This document shows, in pieces, positions 22,007-32,778 of a stretch of 64,000 nucleotides of DNA (position 1 is its first letter; each line of letters starts with the position of its first letter). The notes beneath the pieces were generated by a model that did not search any database, was not told the origin of the DNA, and saw nothing but the letters and a program-made list of their open reading frames with translations. The position numbers and the translations under genes were made by a program. Source of the DNA: Clytia hemisphaerica. Taxonomy: Eukaryota; Cnidaria; Hydrozoa; Leptothecata; Clytiidae. Location: assembly GCA_902728285.1 (NCBI GenBank), contig CACVBU010000485.1, forward strand, positions 496,001-560,000, in the 5' to 3' direction.

Positions 22007-22185
22007 GACCTTTTTTCAAAGAGGACGTCCTGTTGAATAATCATGTAGTCCAGCCATAAAAACAATGATAGAGCCATGCATAATTACTGTATCATGCATA
22101 TTGTTATAATTATGCATGGTTTTATCATTGTTTTTCTGCTGGATTACATAATTATTCAACAGGGTGGCCTCTTTGAAAAAAGGTC
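22007..22185. mobile_element. 179-bp TA-flanked palindromic MITE
   Basis: It is almost entirely one hairpin. Ends are GACCTTTTTTCAAAGAGG and CCTCTTTGAAAAAAGGTC, with ATGCATAATTA at the centre. TA flanks both ends, as in mariner-type MITEs. Confidence 0.85.
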
Positions 22186-22583
22186 TATGAAGAACTCAAA
22201 GTTTACTGAAAGTAAGCACATAAGATATTCTTATAATTAATGATATTCATTTAAACACGCTTAGTTATGCGCTGCGGTGGAGTGCATGACCATGACGTAA
22301 CTCGCGCGGCAACTAACTCGCCTTCTGTTGGAAGATCATATTGGGCGTTTTGGCGTTACCACCCTCGACGCAGCGAGCGCCTTTGTCTTTCCGCAACTCT
22401 TTCCACCATTTTAGATATGGCCTTAACAATAGATCCAAAAGGGCGCCATAATCTTGGAAGATAGTTTGTTTAGATCTCCGGCTTTGGGAAGTAGCAATGT
22501 TTTTGGTTGTTTTCGATGGAAAATGGTAAGAAACTTAAGTTTACAAGTGTCATTTAGTTTTTGCTGGCTTATAGAATGGCAGG

Positions 22584-23161
22584 CAGTTAGTCACACTAGC
22601 GTCCCACCAAAATGCTTATCAAAGATTAATGCTGCGAAAGCGCTATATCATTTACTTGACTCTCAAGCAAAAAAATGCGCCGTAAAACTTCTAAAGGGAT
22701 TAATGAAAAAATAACACGGCGCTTTTTAATGAAATTAACATTTTCAAAAACTTTGAGCCAAGCCAACCTTGAAAACTAACTTGAAGATCAACTTCTCAAG
22801 AAAAAGATCTACGGGGGAGGCGGAACCTACCTAGCTAGATCCGCGCACCGCCGGATAGGCTATCTCCCAGAAATTTTGCCGGACCTCAAACAATGACCCA
22901 TTTACATGTGCAAAATTGTTTTTACTTTAGCGTATAAACAAGGCCTTAAAAATCGAAGCGCTGTCTCGGGAATTGAATGACAAATTTTGGTTGGTTGATT
23001 TTGGCTGCTGCACGTTTTATTTTGTTTCCAACTTTCAAGTTTTAATTAATATTGTCTTGTGAACTTGATTCAGGTAACTCTCATCCTTGTTGTTGAAATG
23101 TATCCTGTAGATGACTGGTGTTGTTTTTTCTGAAAGCTTAATTTCCTAGTGTGACTAACTG
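22584..23161. mobile_element. 578-bp MITE with 5-bp target duplication
   Basis: Ends CAGTTAGTCACACTAG and CTAGTGTGACTAACTG are perfect inverses. GCAGG lies on both sides (22579-22583 and 23162-23166). The empty site in copy A reads ATGGCAGAATCC, which confirms the borders. The interior contains no transposase. Confidence 0.9.
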
Positions 23162-23200
23162 GCAGGATCCTGGATGGTTTCCCTAACTGTATTTCAAAAC

Positions 23201-23682
23201 AAAAAAGACAAAACAAAGTTATCAAAAATGACTTTAGTCCTGACTGATACCTTCTGCTACAGTACCATATCTACAACAACTCAAGTTCTAATACCTAACA
23301 TATCTACTTCTATGGCAATTTGAAGACAGTTTGTCTTGTTTGCAATCCCACGGTACAGATTTGGTGCAATTCACCCACTAACAAAGATCAAAGTCAAAAT
23401 CAAAATTGTTTTGATAGTTGTCACAGAGTCGTATTACCTGATTTTCTTTCATCCTTCCACTCTAGGCGTGTGAATCTAGAAAGATTTGTCCTTTTTCATT
23501 GGTTATTTTGACCGCATGCCATGAATCAATTAAAATGAGTTATTTTAGGTAGCCAACATAATATAAGGCGCGCGGGCGCGAGATATGGGCGGACTTTGTG
23601 CTCGCGCGCGCGAACCATCTGGGAGCCAGATAACGATCGATCCATCCATGTGAATGTCATCAAAGACTTAGGCTAGATGTCA
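23201..23682. other. Spacer with a GC-rich palindromic patch
   Basis: No gene is supported. 23570-23615 contains GGCGCGCGGGCGCGAG and CTCGCGCGCGCG, unlike the AT-rich surroundings. Confidence 0.45.
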
Positions 23683-23908
23683 CGAAATGTTCCTTTCAGT
23701 CACATTCAACGAGATCACGCTCATGCCTTTGGACAAGAACCCTGGTATTCGCCATATCGGAATAGGTGAAGTCACCAGACGTATCATAGGAAAGACTGTA
23801 ACCACCTTCCTCGAAAATGAAATCCAAGAGGCCGCTGGCAACTTGCAGCTCTGTGCTGCTCAGCTTTGGGGAATGCGAAGCTGCAGTCCACGCCATAGCT
23901 GACATCTT

Positions 23909-26684
23909 GTATGTATGTATGTATGTAATAGTTTATTTCAAGTTGACGAACAGGCAGCAACAAACGCTAATAAATGTCAACGCTACTTTACAATTTGTAA
24001 GGTGATTACAAAAAGCCGACACCGTTAATATAGGTCCGGCAGTTTCTACACGGGCATGGTGTTAGGCCTCCACTGCTTAATCTTTTCCTTAAAAATACTA
24101 AGATCGACTATATCTCTATACTCATCCGGAATTAATTCCCAAACTTTTGGCCCTAGAAATGAAAGTGACTCTGAACCGTGAAAAACAGAGTTTATTTCTC
24201 TTGATCTGTCTGAAGTAAGGCGTTTTGCGATTTACTTTGATATTTTCATCATGTTTGAAAATTTCTTTAGTTAGATCTGATATGTTATTTTTACATTTGA
24301 AAAGTTCTATTGCTAACAACTGAAGATTTTTATGGTGGAATTTGATGGCACCGTCTTTCTCTAAAAGCTGCTCAAAAGTAGATGTATGATCAGAATACAC
24401 TATCCTCAAACATCTTTCGTGGAGGTGATTCATTTTTTGATCTAGCCTGCGAACAGGAAACATCCAGACAAGCGAACAATAATTGAATTGACTTCGAAAG
24501 AAGGCATTCACGAGCCTTTGCTTTTTCTTTTGATTCATGTACGGTGCTACCCTCGCAAGTGCACTGATTTTCTGGCTAGCTTTCTTATAAATCGTGTTAA
24601 TATGTGGCTCAAAAGTCAGACAGTTGTCAAAAGTTAATCGTAGGATCTTGCCTGAGTTGCTGTTAAAGATGCGTTCATTCTGTATATTAATGAAGATTTT
24701 TTTGCTGGTATTGTTAGCTATCAACTCAGACTTGTCTGCATTTCCCTTCATTTGATTTTGGGTTATCCATTCAAACATGATAGCAGCTCCATTCGAGAGC
24801 TGCTCACCAACCTGTTCCCAAGAATCAGCTATCACAAAAGGTGTGGTATCATCTGCATAATTCAGTACATTTCTATTTTCAAGAAAGTAGAACAAATCTC
24901 TCATGTAGATGTTCAATAGTAGCGGCCCTAGAATGGATCCTTGGGGAACACCTACTTTAACATTATGCCAGGTACTGTAATGGTTGCCAATTTTCGTTCT
25001 TTGCTTTCTATCTGATAGATAGGCTGTTATGAGACCTAAGGCACTCCTTGAAAATCCGTATGCTTCAAGTTTAGCAATCAATAGTTCGTGCGAGATGCAG
25101 TCGAAAGCTTTTGATAAGTTAATGAGTAGCGCTGCAAACTCTTTCTTTTCATCTGTAGCTTTCTTCCAAATTTCAGTCATGACTAAAAGTGGAGTTTGTG
25201 TACTCATTCCTTTTCTATATCCAAATTGTCTATTGCTCAAAATGTCGTTAAAGTAGGTTGAGACTTGGGTATGTATGACTTTTTCATCGGTCTGAAGTTG
25301 CTCTTGTCATTCTTTGAACCTTTTCTCTTATACACAGGTGTTATATCGGCAAGTTTCAATTCTTTTGGAAAAGATTTTGACTCGAATGACGCATTTATTT
25401 CTGAGCATAAAAACTCGGAAAACATATCACAATATTCCTTTATGATTTTCACTGGAATATCTGAGCTTGGCTGTGATTTTCCTTGAACTAAGTCCTTAAT
25501 GATTTTCCCTACTTCCTCTTTCGTTGTTGGTATAAAAGAAAATTTGTTTAAAAGTCTATTCACGATAAGTGTGCACTCTTTTTTCATTTACCTATAACTT
25601 TTGAAGGAATTCCTCAATCTTTATAAATTTGGTATCATTGGAAAGATATTAGTGAGTGGAACAATTTGGAATAAAAAAATCTATAAAATAATTCTAAAAA
25701 TGGAGATGAAAATGAAGAAGAAAAAAATGAAGATCTTGTAGAAAGGTGCTTTCTCAAAAATAATCATTCAATCAAAAGATATCAAACAAAGTTATAAGCT
25801 GATTGGCGTCTAAAAACGCTGTTTTCTGCTGTTTTCTGCTGTTTTCTGCTGTTTTTTGGGGTCAATCACTTATTAACTTTGTATCATAACTTTATATTGA
25901 ATAAATATTTTAGTGAAATTTCTTCACAGTGATGACCTCCTAAGATCAAAGAATCTCTCCAGTGGAAATGATAGTTATAGCACCTTTCTCCAAGATCTTC
26001 ATTTTTTTCTTCTTCATTCTCCTCTTCATTTTTAGAATTTTTTTATAGATTTTTTTATTCCAAATTGTTCCACTCACTGATATCTTGCCAACGATACCAA
26101 ATTTATAAAGATTGAGGAATTCCTTCAAAAGTTATAGGTAAATGAAATAAAAGTGCACACTTATCGTGAATAGACTTTAGATACTCAGTTTTCTTGATTT
26201 CAGTGACACTTGGGTGTTGTCTATATTTCTGAATACAAATTTCAGTGTGATTATTTGTTTCGTCAAATGCAACATAGGGAGGCTCGGACAAGTCTAGTTT
26301 TGATATTATTTGGCCATAATAGTCATTGAATATTTGAGCTATCTGTTTCTCGTCGTTTATGATCTTTTCTTTATCCACTAAGGTATAACTCTTATTGTTT
26401 GAACCTTTATTTGAAAACAATGGTTGTACAGTTTTCCAAAACTTTTTGTTATCAGTTATGTTGGAATCTTTGAGGTTGGCAAAGTAGTCTTTCTTAGTCC
26501 TCCTCAATAGCGATAAGCAAAAGTTTTTTTGTCTGTTGTATTTTGTTTTGTTTTCGTGTGTTTTATTCTTATAGTACAGGTTCTTGAGTTTGGATCTTAT
26601 CATGATGGCTTTTCTCATATCTCTATTTATAAAAGGCATATTATTACCTCTAACCGTTTTATATTTAAAAGGAGCTTGATTGAT
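23909..26684 (-). mobile_element. 5'-truncated Jockey/CR1-like LINE inserted in an RT
   Basis: It runs right to left. The endonuclease-to-RT linker (26684-26150; KTVRGNNMPFINRDMRKAI) comes first, then the RT start (25587-25237) and the RT body (25240-24122). The 3' end is a (TATG)n microsatellite at 23909-23930. RT boxes seen are NLSKAFDC (motif A with Asp replaced by Asn), VPQGSILGPLL and NYADDT. CATCTT is duplicated at 23903-23908 and 26685-26690. The altered motif A, a frameshift near 25240 and the foldback inside make it inactive. Truncation at the 5' end is typical of target-primed insertion. Confidence 0.9.
25549..26165. mobile_element. Foldback inside the LINE
   Basis: Arms (about 25549-25740 and 25985-26165) share ACCTATAACTTTTGAAGG, AATTCCTCAATCTTTATAAA and GTGAGTGGAACAATTTGG. 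The inverted similarity also takes in about 35 bp that read as LINE coding sequence (AAAGTCTATTCACGATAAG), so the palindrome overruns the expected element border. Confidence 0.75.
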
Positions 26685-27714
26685 CATCTTCAATGACGAT
26701 GAGACGGAGGAGATTCTTCTTGTCGATGCATCGAATGCATTCAACAGCATCAACCAGCAATGTCATGGCACACAACGTTAATATTCTGTACAACCTTGGC
26801 AAGATTCACAACTAATTGCTACTCGAAACCAATCCGCCTATTTGCAATTGGAGGGGTAGAGCTGTAAGGTATGACGCAAGGAGATCCAATTGGTATAGCG
26901 CTGTACGGTATCAGTAGGCTTCCTCTAGCTAACACCCTCAGAAATGTCCTTGACACCAAGCAAGTGGAATATATACGCTGACGACATCACAGGTGCTGGA
27001 AAGCTTGTGACCCTTCGAATTTGGTGGGAAAGTCTTCCACAACTTCGTCCTAAATTCGGCTACTTCTCAGAACCATCTAAATCATGGTTAATCGTTGAAC
27101 TAGCCATGCACCATGTGGCACTTTAAATATTCGACGACACGTCTATTAAAATCTCCGCTAAAGGACACAAGCATCTCGGTGCTGCTATGGGAGAAGCTTC
27201 ATATAAAGCCGACTTTGTATCCAGCAAAGTGGAAACCTGGGTCATTGAGCTGAAAGAGTTATCAACGATCGCTACGTCTTAGCCACAAGCTGCTTTTGTC
27301 GCCTTCACTAAGGTTATCGACAAAAGTTCAACTACGCAATTCGAACTCTCGACGGTGTATCAGAGCTTCTTCAATTGATCGAAAACATCATACGTCTATA
27401 TCTCATTTCAGCGCTATGTAATGGCAGACAATGTTCAGACGTCGAAAGAGAAATCGTGTCGTTTCCAATCGAGATGGGTGGCCTCGGTATCATTAACATC
27501 GTAGAAGAGGCCAAATTCTAAGACCAATCGAGCCGTGCAATGACAACTTAGTTGTGCGACCGTATTGCAGCTCAATCCGACCAACCAATCGATCCAAGTC
27601 GATCAAAAGTATCCTGCGATCCCTGGCGTCCACGAGAAAGGACAGTCAGCAACGCTCATTGGATTCGGATAATGCAGAATCTTGCATCGGTATTTTGCAA
27701 TTATAGACTTTTTT

Positions 27715-29111
27715 CAAACAACTGGTATGGAGACATTGAAGGTCAAACCAGTCTCTAAAGCTCAAGCGCGTCAACGATGTGGTCGCACGGGCCGCGAGTG
27801 TCCTGGTATATGTTACCGGTTATATCCTGAAGATTCTTTTCATCATTTAGATGAGAATACGGTACCAGAGATTAAGAGATGTAATCTGAGAAGTAAGTGA
27901 TTGAAATTTTATCATCGCGTATAATGAAAGATAATGGTGATTGTGTTCTATTTGTGTGAACCAATTAAAAATCATGTATTTCATCAATTCTTACATTATG
28001 AACGATCTTATCACTTAAGATGTTAAATACTTTAAGAGAACTAATTCTAGCGAATTATGGCAGAATGTGTCAAAAATGAAAAATTGCTACTTCTCAAAAT
28101 ATGTTTCCTTAGAATGTTTTTATAAGTTTGACTAAAACCCTCAAAACCGTGAGGTCTATTAATAATATGAGCCTTCCCCGCTGGTGAATAGTTCCTACTC
28201 CTTACATAGTATACTATTTCTTAGGATCAAAGATATTCACAAAATGGTCAAAATAAGAACATGTTAAGAACATTTTTAGACTTAAAACTCAATAAGTTAA
28301 GAAACCTCGGAAGGCTTCGAAAGTTTTGGATATTCTTATCAAAAAACGTGTAGATATTCTCATTTATTTTTATCGTTCTTCTACTTTTTAAAGGATCTTC
28401 TTTGGAATCACTTTATTATGATATTCACGCTTTTCTTTTGTCCTTAATTGATTTCTACCTTGCGTACTTCTTTTCAGATAACTGCTCAAGGAAAACAGAT
28501 GTCTGCGTTTCCACTCGATCCAGCTCTTTCCAGATTTATCTTAGATGCCAAAGAGAACGAATGTGTAGAGAATATGGTCACGGTTCTATCCATCCTATAT
28601 ATGTGGACTCACTCACTTACATTCCACCCTCAGAACGCAAGGCCGTAAGGTTTTGCAACGGTTATCAGCTAGTGAGGGGGACCAAGTATCCGCATTGAAA
28701 CTGTTGCGCGAATACAAGAAAATGAAAGGTTAATCAAATGTGGTGCCGTGAAGATTTCATCGACGGCAAAACTTTGAAGACTGTGCGACAAATTAGAAAT
28801 CAGTTAAAAGAATTTTGTCATAAGTTGGAAATCCCGTTAACGAGTACTAAGTAAGATCAATACAAATCGCTACGGAAGTCACTTTGTTCCAGCTTATTTT
28901 TCAATAGTGCGGAGAGGCAATCTGACGGAACTTATGTGACTCTGATGCAAAAAACAATCGTTCATATCCATCCTTAGTCTGATTTGTTTCGAGAGAAACA
29001 TTCCTTTGTTGTTTTCAACGAATTGATTGAAACGTCGAAAAGATACATGAGAGGGTTGTGTGTTGTTGATCTGCTATGGTTGATCGAAGCTTGTCCGTCA
29101 CGTTTTGAGAG
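27715..29111 (+). pseudogene. DEAH-box RNA helicase fragment (DHX33/DHX40-like)
   Basis: 27715-27892 encodes a GMETLKVKPVSKAQ lead-in, helicase motif VI as QRCGRTGR and then YRLYPEDSF...VPEIKRCNL. A GTAAGTG donor follows. 28479 onward, after TTTTCAG, encodes GKQMSAFPLDPALSRFIL of the winged-helix/ratchet region. Next come pieces matching the DHX33-type C-terminus: EGDQVSALKLL, WCREDF, QSDGTYV, HIHP and KRYMRGLCVVD. At least two frameshifts (near 28600 and 28650) and an in-frame stop after HIHP (about 28974) break it. The 40-odd residues normally lying between CNL and the winged-helix region are absent. No N-terminal motifs I-V are seen here. It is probably a decayed gene or partial duplicate. 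Confidence 0.75.
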
Positions 29112-30220
29112 TTGTAAACTTTTTCCTGAGACTATAACCTCGTGATAACAGATAACATCTAGAATATCAAAATACTGTAATTGGAAAATTAAGTGACTTT
29201 CAAAACAATATTATATCCCGTTTAATTGACCCGGTGAGAATATTTCAAGCAATCTTAATAATATGAAGGACCTATAAGCACTGTTGGGGATGAGAAAATC
29301 ACTTGTTTATTCGTGAGTGGATTTTAAATTCTGCTCAAAATTAAAATAAAAAACGTTTTGTAAAAAGTTTTCGAAAATTTTGTCTTTCAAAGTCACCCAC
29401 GAATGTCCAACCACGATGGCCAGCCACGATGGCTAAAAAAAATCTAAAAAATAATTCTTCTAAGCCATTTACTTAAGGGCTCTGACCATAGTCAAAAAAT
29501 TGATTTTGATGTTTGAGCATAAAAGTTATGTTTCAGGTTCCTTCTTTACACTTTTAACAAAGAATTGCTTTTACAAATTGCTTTTTACTCAAATCCCTTA
29601 AAAGTAATGAAGAATTTAATTGCAAAAATGACGTTCATCTTTTTTTCCTATAATCAAAATAGTATCATCAATTGGCAGCTATCTTCCTACTGTTAGAGTT
29701 TTTTTAGATGTGTAGTGATTCACTGGATTGGGACACGCAGCGTGCGACGCTACGCATACGGCTAATTGTTCTTAATTAGTAACATTGTTTTTTTTGTCTT
29801 ATGTAATTTAGGAAGCATGCAAGGTTCAAAAAAGGCGATCTTAAATTTCTTATCTGAGCCTTTAATTTTAGCTAATTTGGATCGATAAAAATATAATTAG
29901 CCTCACATTGGCAGCAATTTTCATTCAATTATTGCCAATTTGGAAACGATTAAGATAGGTTTCTGATTTAATTGGTGAGAGTTGGATATCGTCGCCACAA
30001 AGGAAATTGCGAATACACGAATTTATAATTTTAAAAGAAGATTTCTGAGCAGATAAACAAGGAATTTTCAGCCGACAATTTTCTTTCAATTCAAAGCCTA
30101 TGGCAGCACGGTTTAGGCGTAAAGAAATACTAAAAGATCTTTGAGCCGTAGTTATTTCCTCATAATAAGGAGAATATACTCCGAATTCATTCTGTAACAG
30201 TCTACAGTCCTGTGAAAATA
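29112..30220. other. AT-rich spacer, no gene seen
   Basis: Nothing recognisable apart from GCAGCGTGCGACGCTACGC near 29739. No coding frame is supported. Confidence 0.4.
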
Positions 30221-30498
30221 ACCCTTTCTCACAGACCCGGTAGGATTCTGCTAGTGGGGGTAAAAATAACAGAATCAAACACGATGGGGATTTATATTCA
30301 CATATTCTTTTATGGCTAGGGATTCGAGTTTGTTTTATTTTCAAGTCAGAAAATTCAGTGGAGATCGAACAAATAGCACAATATTTTGCAGTGAGGATTT
30401 GTTTATTTGCTTATTTTCAGGTACAAAAACCAGGGACGATATTTTAGCCAATTTTTCTAGTGGGAAGGAGTCTCAGTGGGTCTGTGAGAAGAGGGTGT
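30221..30498. mobile_element. MITE, TCTCACAGACCC family
   Basis: Ends CTTTCTCACAGACCCGGTAG and GGGTCTGTGAGAAGAG are inverted. Internal words GATGGGGATTTATATT and CAAGTCAGAAAATTCA are shared with copies at 48301-48612 and 62219-62520. Confidence 0.8.
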
Positions 30499-31120
30499 GT
30501 GTAAAAGACATTTTACAGTGGAAACTTGGACTAAAGTGAAGTTTTCCCCGATGAAATATCTTTTAGGTTCACTTCAAGGGGTGATTTGCTGACAAAAATT
30601 TTCGAAAGATTCGAAGAGACTATCTTTGGTTACTTTGAAGCCTCCTGATTTCAGATATACACTTACTTTCAAATGGATTTATTGAATAGAAAGTTATAGG
30701 TCTTAGAAGGTTTCAAAACAAACAAAAAATGGGTTTTCCCACTCACTCACACGCTACCTTTAGGAGGCTGTAACCTTTGATGTAAAAACTTTTTGAAATC
30801 GGGAGGCTCCAGAGTACCTCTGTAAGCATAAAAATGAAGCTTTAAACGACGAAAATTTCATTTTCCGATTAATTTTTCATTTTAATTTGCTTATATTTTT
30901 CCAGGAAATTAAAGTGCTCTAAATTATCTTTCCAACGGTGTATAATTTGTTTGTTAGATTTGAAGTATTCTGTTGAAGGATGGCAACTAAATTAAGAGAA
31001 CACAAGCAAACGGTAGCCCATATTTTGAAAAACTATTACATTTTGCGATTTGATAATTGGTTTAAGGAATTTTGTGTTATAGTCTGAAACCAGATCATCA
31101 GGAGGGAGTGTATAAGCTCC
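30499..31120. other. Spacer, no gene seen
   Basis: No repeat or coding frame that I can support. Confidence 0.4.
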
Positions 31121-31673
31121 AGTTTAGCGGCCAAGATTTACAACAAACTTTTACTTAATAGGATTCAGTCTAAAGTGGAACACCCATTCTTCGTAAAAAC
31201 CAAAATGGTTTTCGTAGTGGGAGCTCCACACTAACACAAATCCTATCCCTTCGTCGCATACTTGAAGAAGGCAGGAATTTCAATCTCGACGCTATACTTC
31301 TATTTGTTGGCTTTAAAAAAGCTTTCGATTCAGTTGATGGAGATAAAATATTTGATATCCTCTCACTATATGGCATTCCCACGAAAATCATTAATGCCAT
31401 CAAGCTTATTTATACAGACACCAAATCTTCTATCCAGACTACAGACGGCGAGACTTTTCCCATCTTAGCAGGTAGCTTGCAAGGTGATACCCTCGCCCCG
31501 TTTCTTTTTATTTTAGTTGTAGATTATATCATGCGTATTCCCGTTGATAAAATCTCACATTGTGGTTTTCTTCTTGAACCATAGTATAAGAAAGCCGCGG
31601 CTGGAATATGTACCGCATTGTCTTTTCAGTTAATCGCTGTTCCATCTCTGTCTCCGAGCTTTATAAGAACATC

Positions 31674-32359
31674 CTCGGGTAACTTAATGCATGTCCCAAA
31701 AATGCATTAATTTTTCCGCCCCAGTTCCAGTCCCTAAACCATAAGAAACTATACATTTTTGGAAGCGTATTTGAATGTAGAATACCGTATTCGGTGTAAC
31801 TTAAATTCTTTCTCAGCAGAATTTGAGTTTTTTTAAGAAAACGTGATTATGACGTCATTATTTATGACGTCATAATTTTAAAAAGTTGAATATCTCAAGA
31901 ACTAATACTCAAAGCTTTATGAAATTTGGACCAATGATAGAACTCATCAAGAGGAGGAGAATCTTTTTTAAAAAATTTCAAAATTTGCTGATGTAAGCAT
32001 TTTATCGCAAAAATTCGAATTCTTGCAATTTCTGCTGACGTCATTAATTTTGGGAAATAATTTAAATTTTTTTTGAAACATCTCAATGTACTTTATCACT
32101 GGTCCAAAATTCATGAAGTTTTGATTTATGTTTCTCGAGATATTCAACTTTTTGTATTTATGACGTCATCAATCATGACGTCATAATCAGGTTTTCTCAA
32201 GATATCTCTAATTATACTGAGAAAGAATTTAAGTTACACAGAATACGGTATTCTACATCCAAATACGCTTCCAAAAATGTATAGTATGTTATGGTTTAGG
32301 GACTGGAACTGGGGCGGAAAAATTAATGCAATTCTGGGACATGCATTAAGTTACCCGAG
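31674..32359. mobile_element. 686-bp foldback with TGACGTCA boxes
   Basis: Ends CTCGGGTAACTTAATGCAT and ATGCATTAAGTTACCCGAG are inverted. The arms also share GAATACCGTATTC-like sequence and CCAAATACGCTTCC. Five TGACGTCA palindromes occur (near 31851, 31865, 32037, 32160 and 32175). Confidence 0.85.
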
Positions 32360-32564
32360 TCAAGATTGTCAGTTTATTATTGTTAGATAGTTTTTGAAAT
32401 TTTTCTCTTATTTTCCTTCACAAAAAGATTTTTTATTTCTAGATATCTTTGAATCTGTACCCAATGAAACACTTTAACTGATTTTGGACATATTTTAGGG
32501 GTATTTTGTGGAAACGATAGTTTTTCGCCAAAATTAGAATTATAAGAACTATATTTAAGATAAC

Positions 32565-32773
32565 AACTTTCCTGTCAGTTTGAATGATAAATTTTGAAGG
32601 TGCTGGTTTGAAATTTTCACAGAATTATCTTGATGTACTATTTCATTGATTTCTAGAAAGATTTCACTGAAATATTGTGAAGGCATTTCGAGGCACCTTA
32701 TTAATTTTTTAGTTCTTTCAGCCCAGCCATTTTGTGCTTGCTTAAATTTCTTATTGTTGATCTTTGCTGCACA
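32565..32773 (-). pseudogene. Remnant frame of the 5.1-kb element
   Basis: The minus strand reads CAAKINNKKFKQAQNGWAER, then KKLIRCLEMPSQYFSEIF and on to LTGKLLS before a stop. The segment 35562-35496 (minus, ILTSQCVLDINDMPL) lies on the other side of the nested 32779-35495 element and runs in a compatible frame up to its border. Together they suggest a coding sequence of the host element that the nested insertion interrupted. I do not recognise the family. Confidence 0.4.
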
Positions 32774-32778
32774 ATGAT

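Larger units (their letters stand above)
21875..23200 (+). repeat. Dispersed repeat, copy B with two insertions
   Basis: It is collinear with 2125-2515 but contains a short TA-flanked palindrome (22007-22185) and a 578-bp MITE (22584-23161). Confidence 0.75.
23683..27612 (+). pseudogene. Reverse transcriptase of a non-LTR-type element, split
   Basis: Two plus-strand parts, 23683-23908 and 26685-27612, belong to one RT. The first holds MPLDKNPGIRHIG and GEVTRRIIGKT. The second starts with FNDDETE and has motif A VDASNAFNS, then TQGDP, then YADDITGAGKL (motif C). The thumb-like part ends in MGGLGI. The order matches the PLDKNPG/VDASNAFN/TQGDP type of RT common in cnidarian and other invertebrate genomes. 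Several frameshifts and stops are present. A minus-strand LINE is inserted between the parts at CATCTT, and the RT frame continues across the join once the insert and one CATCTT are ignored. Confidence 0.8.

Noticed and set aside
26103..26753. LINE frame start at 26753
   Set aside because: The first codons (26753-26691) are antisense to the plus-strand RT. The LINE itself starts at 26684, inside the CATCTT duplication.
31262..31468. 68-codon frame within the RTE LINE
   Set aside because: It is out of frame with the RT, whose motifs read in another frame of the same strand.
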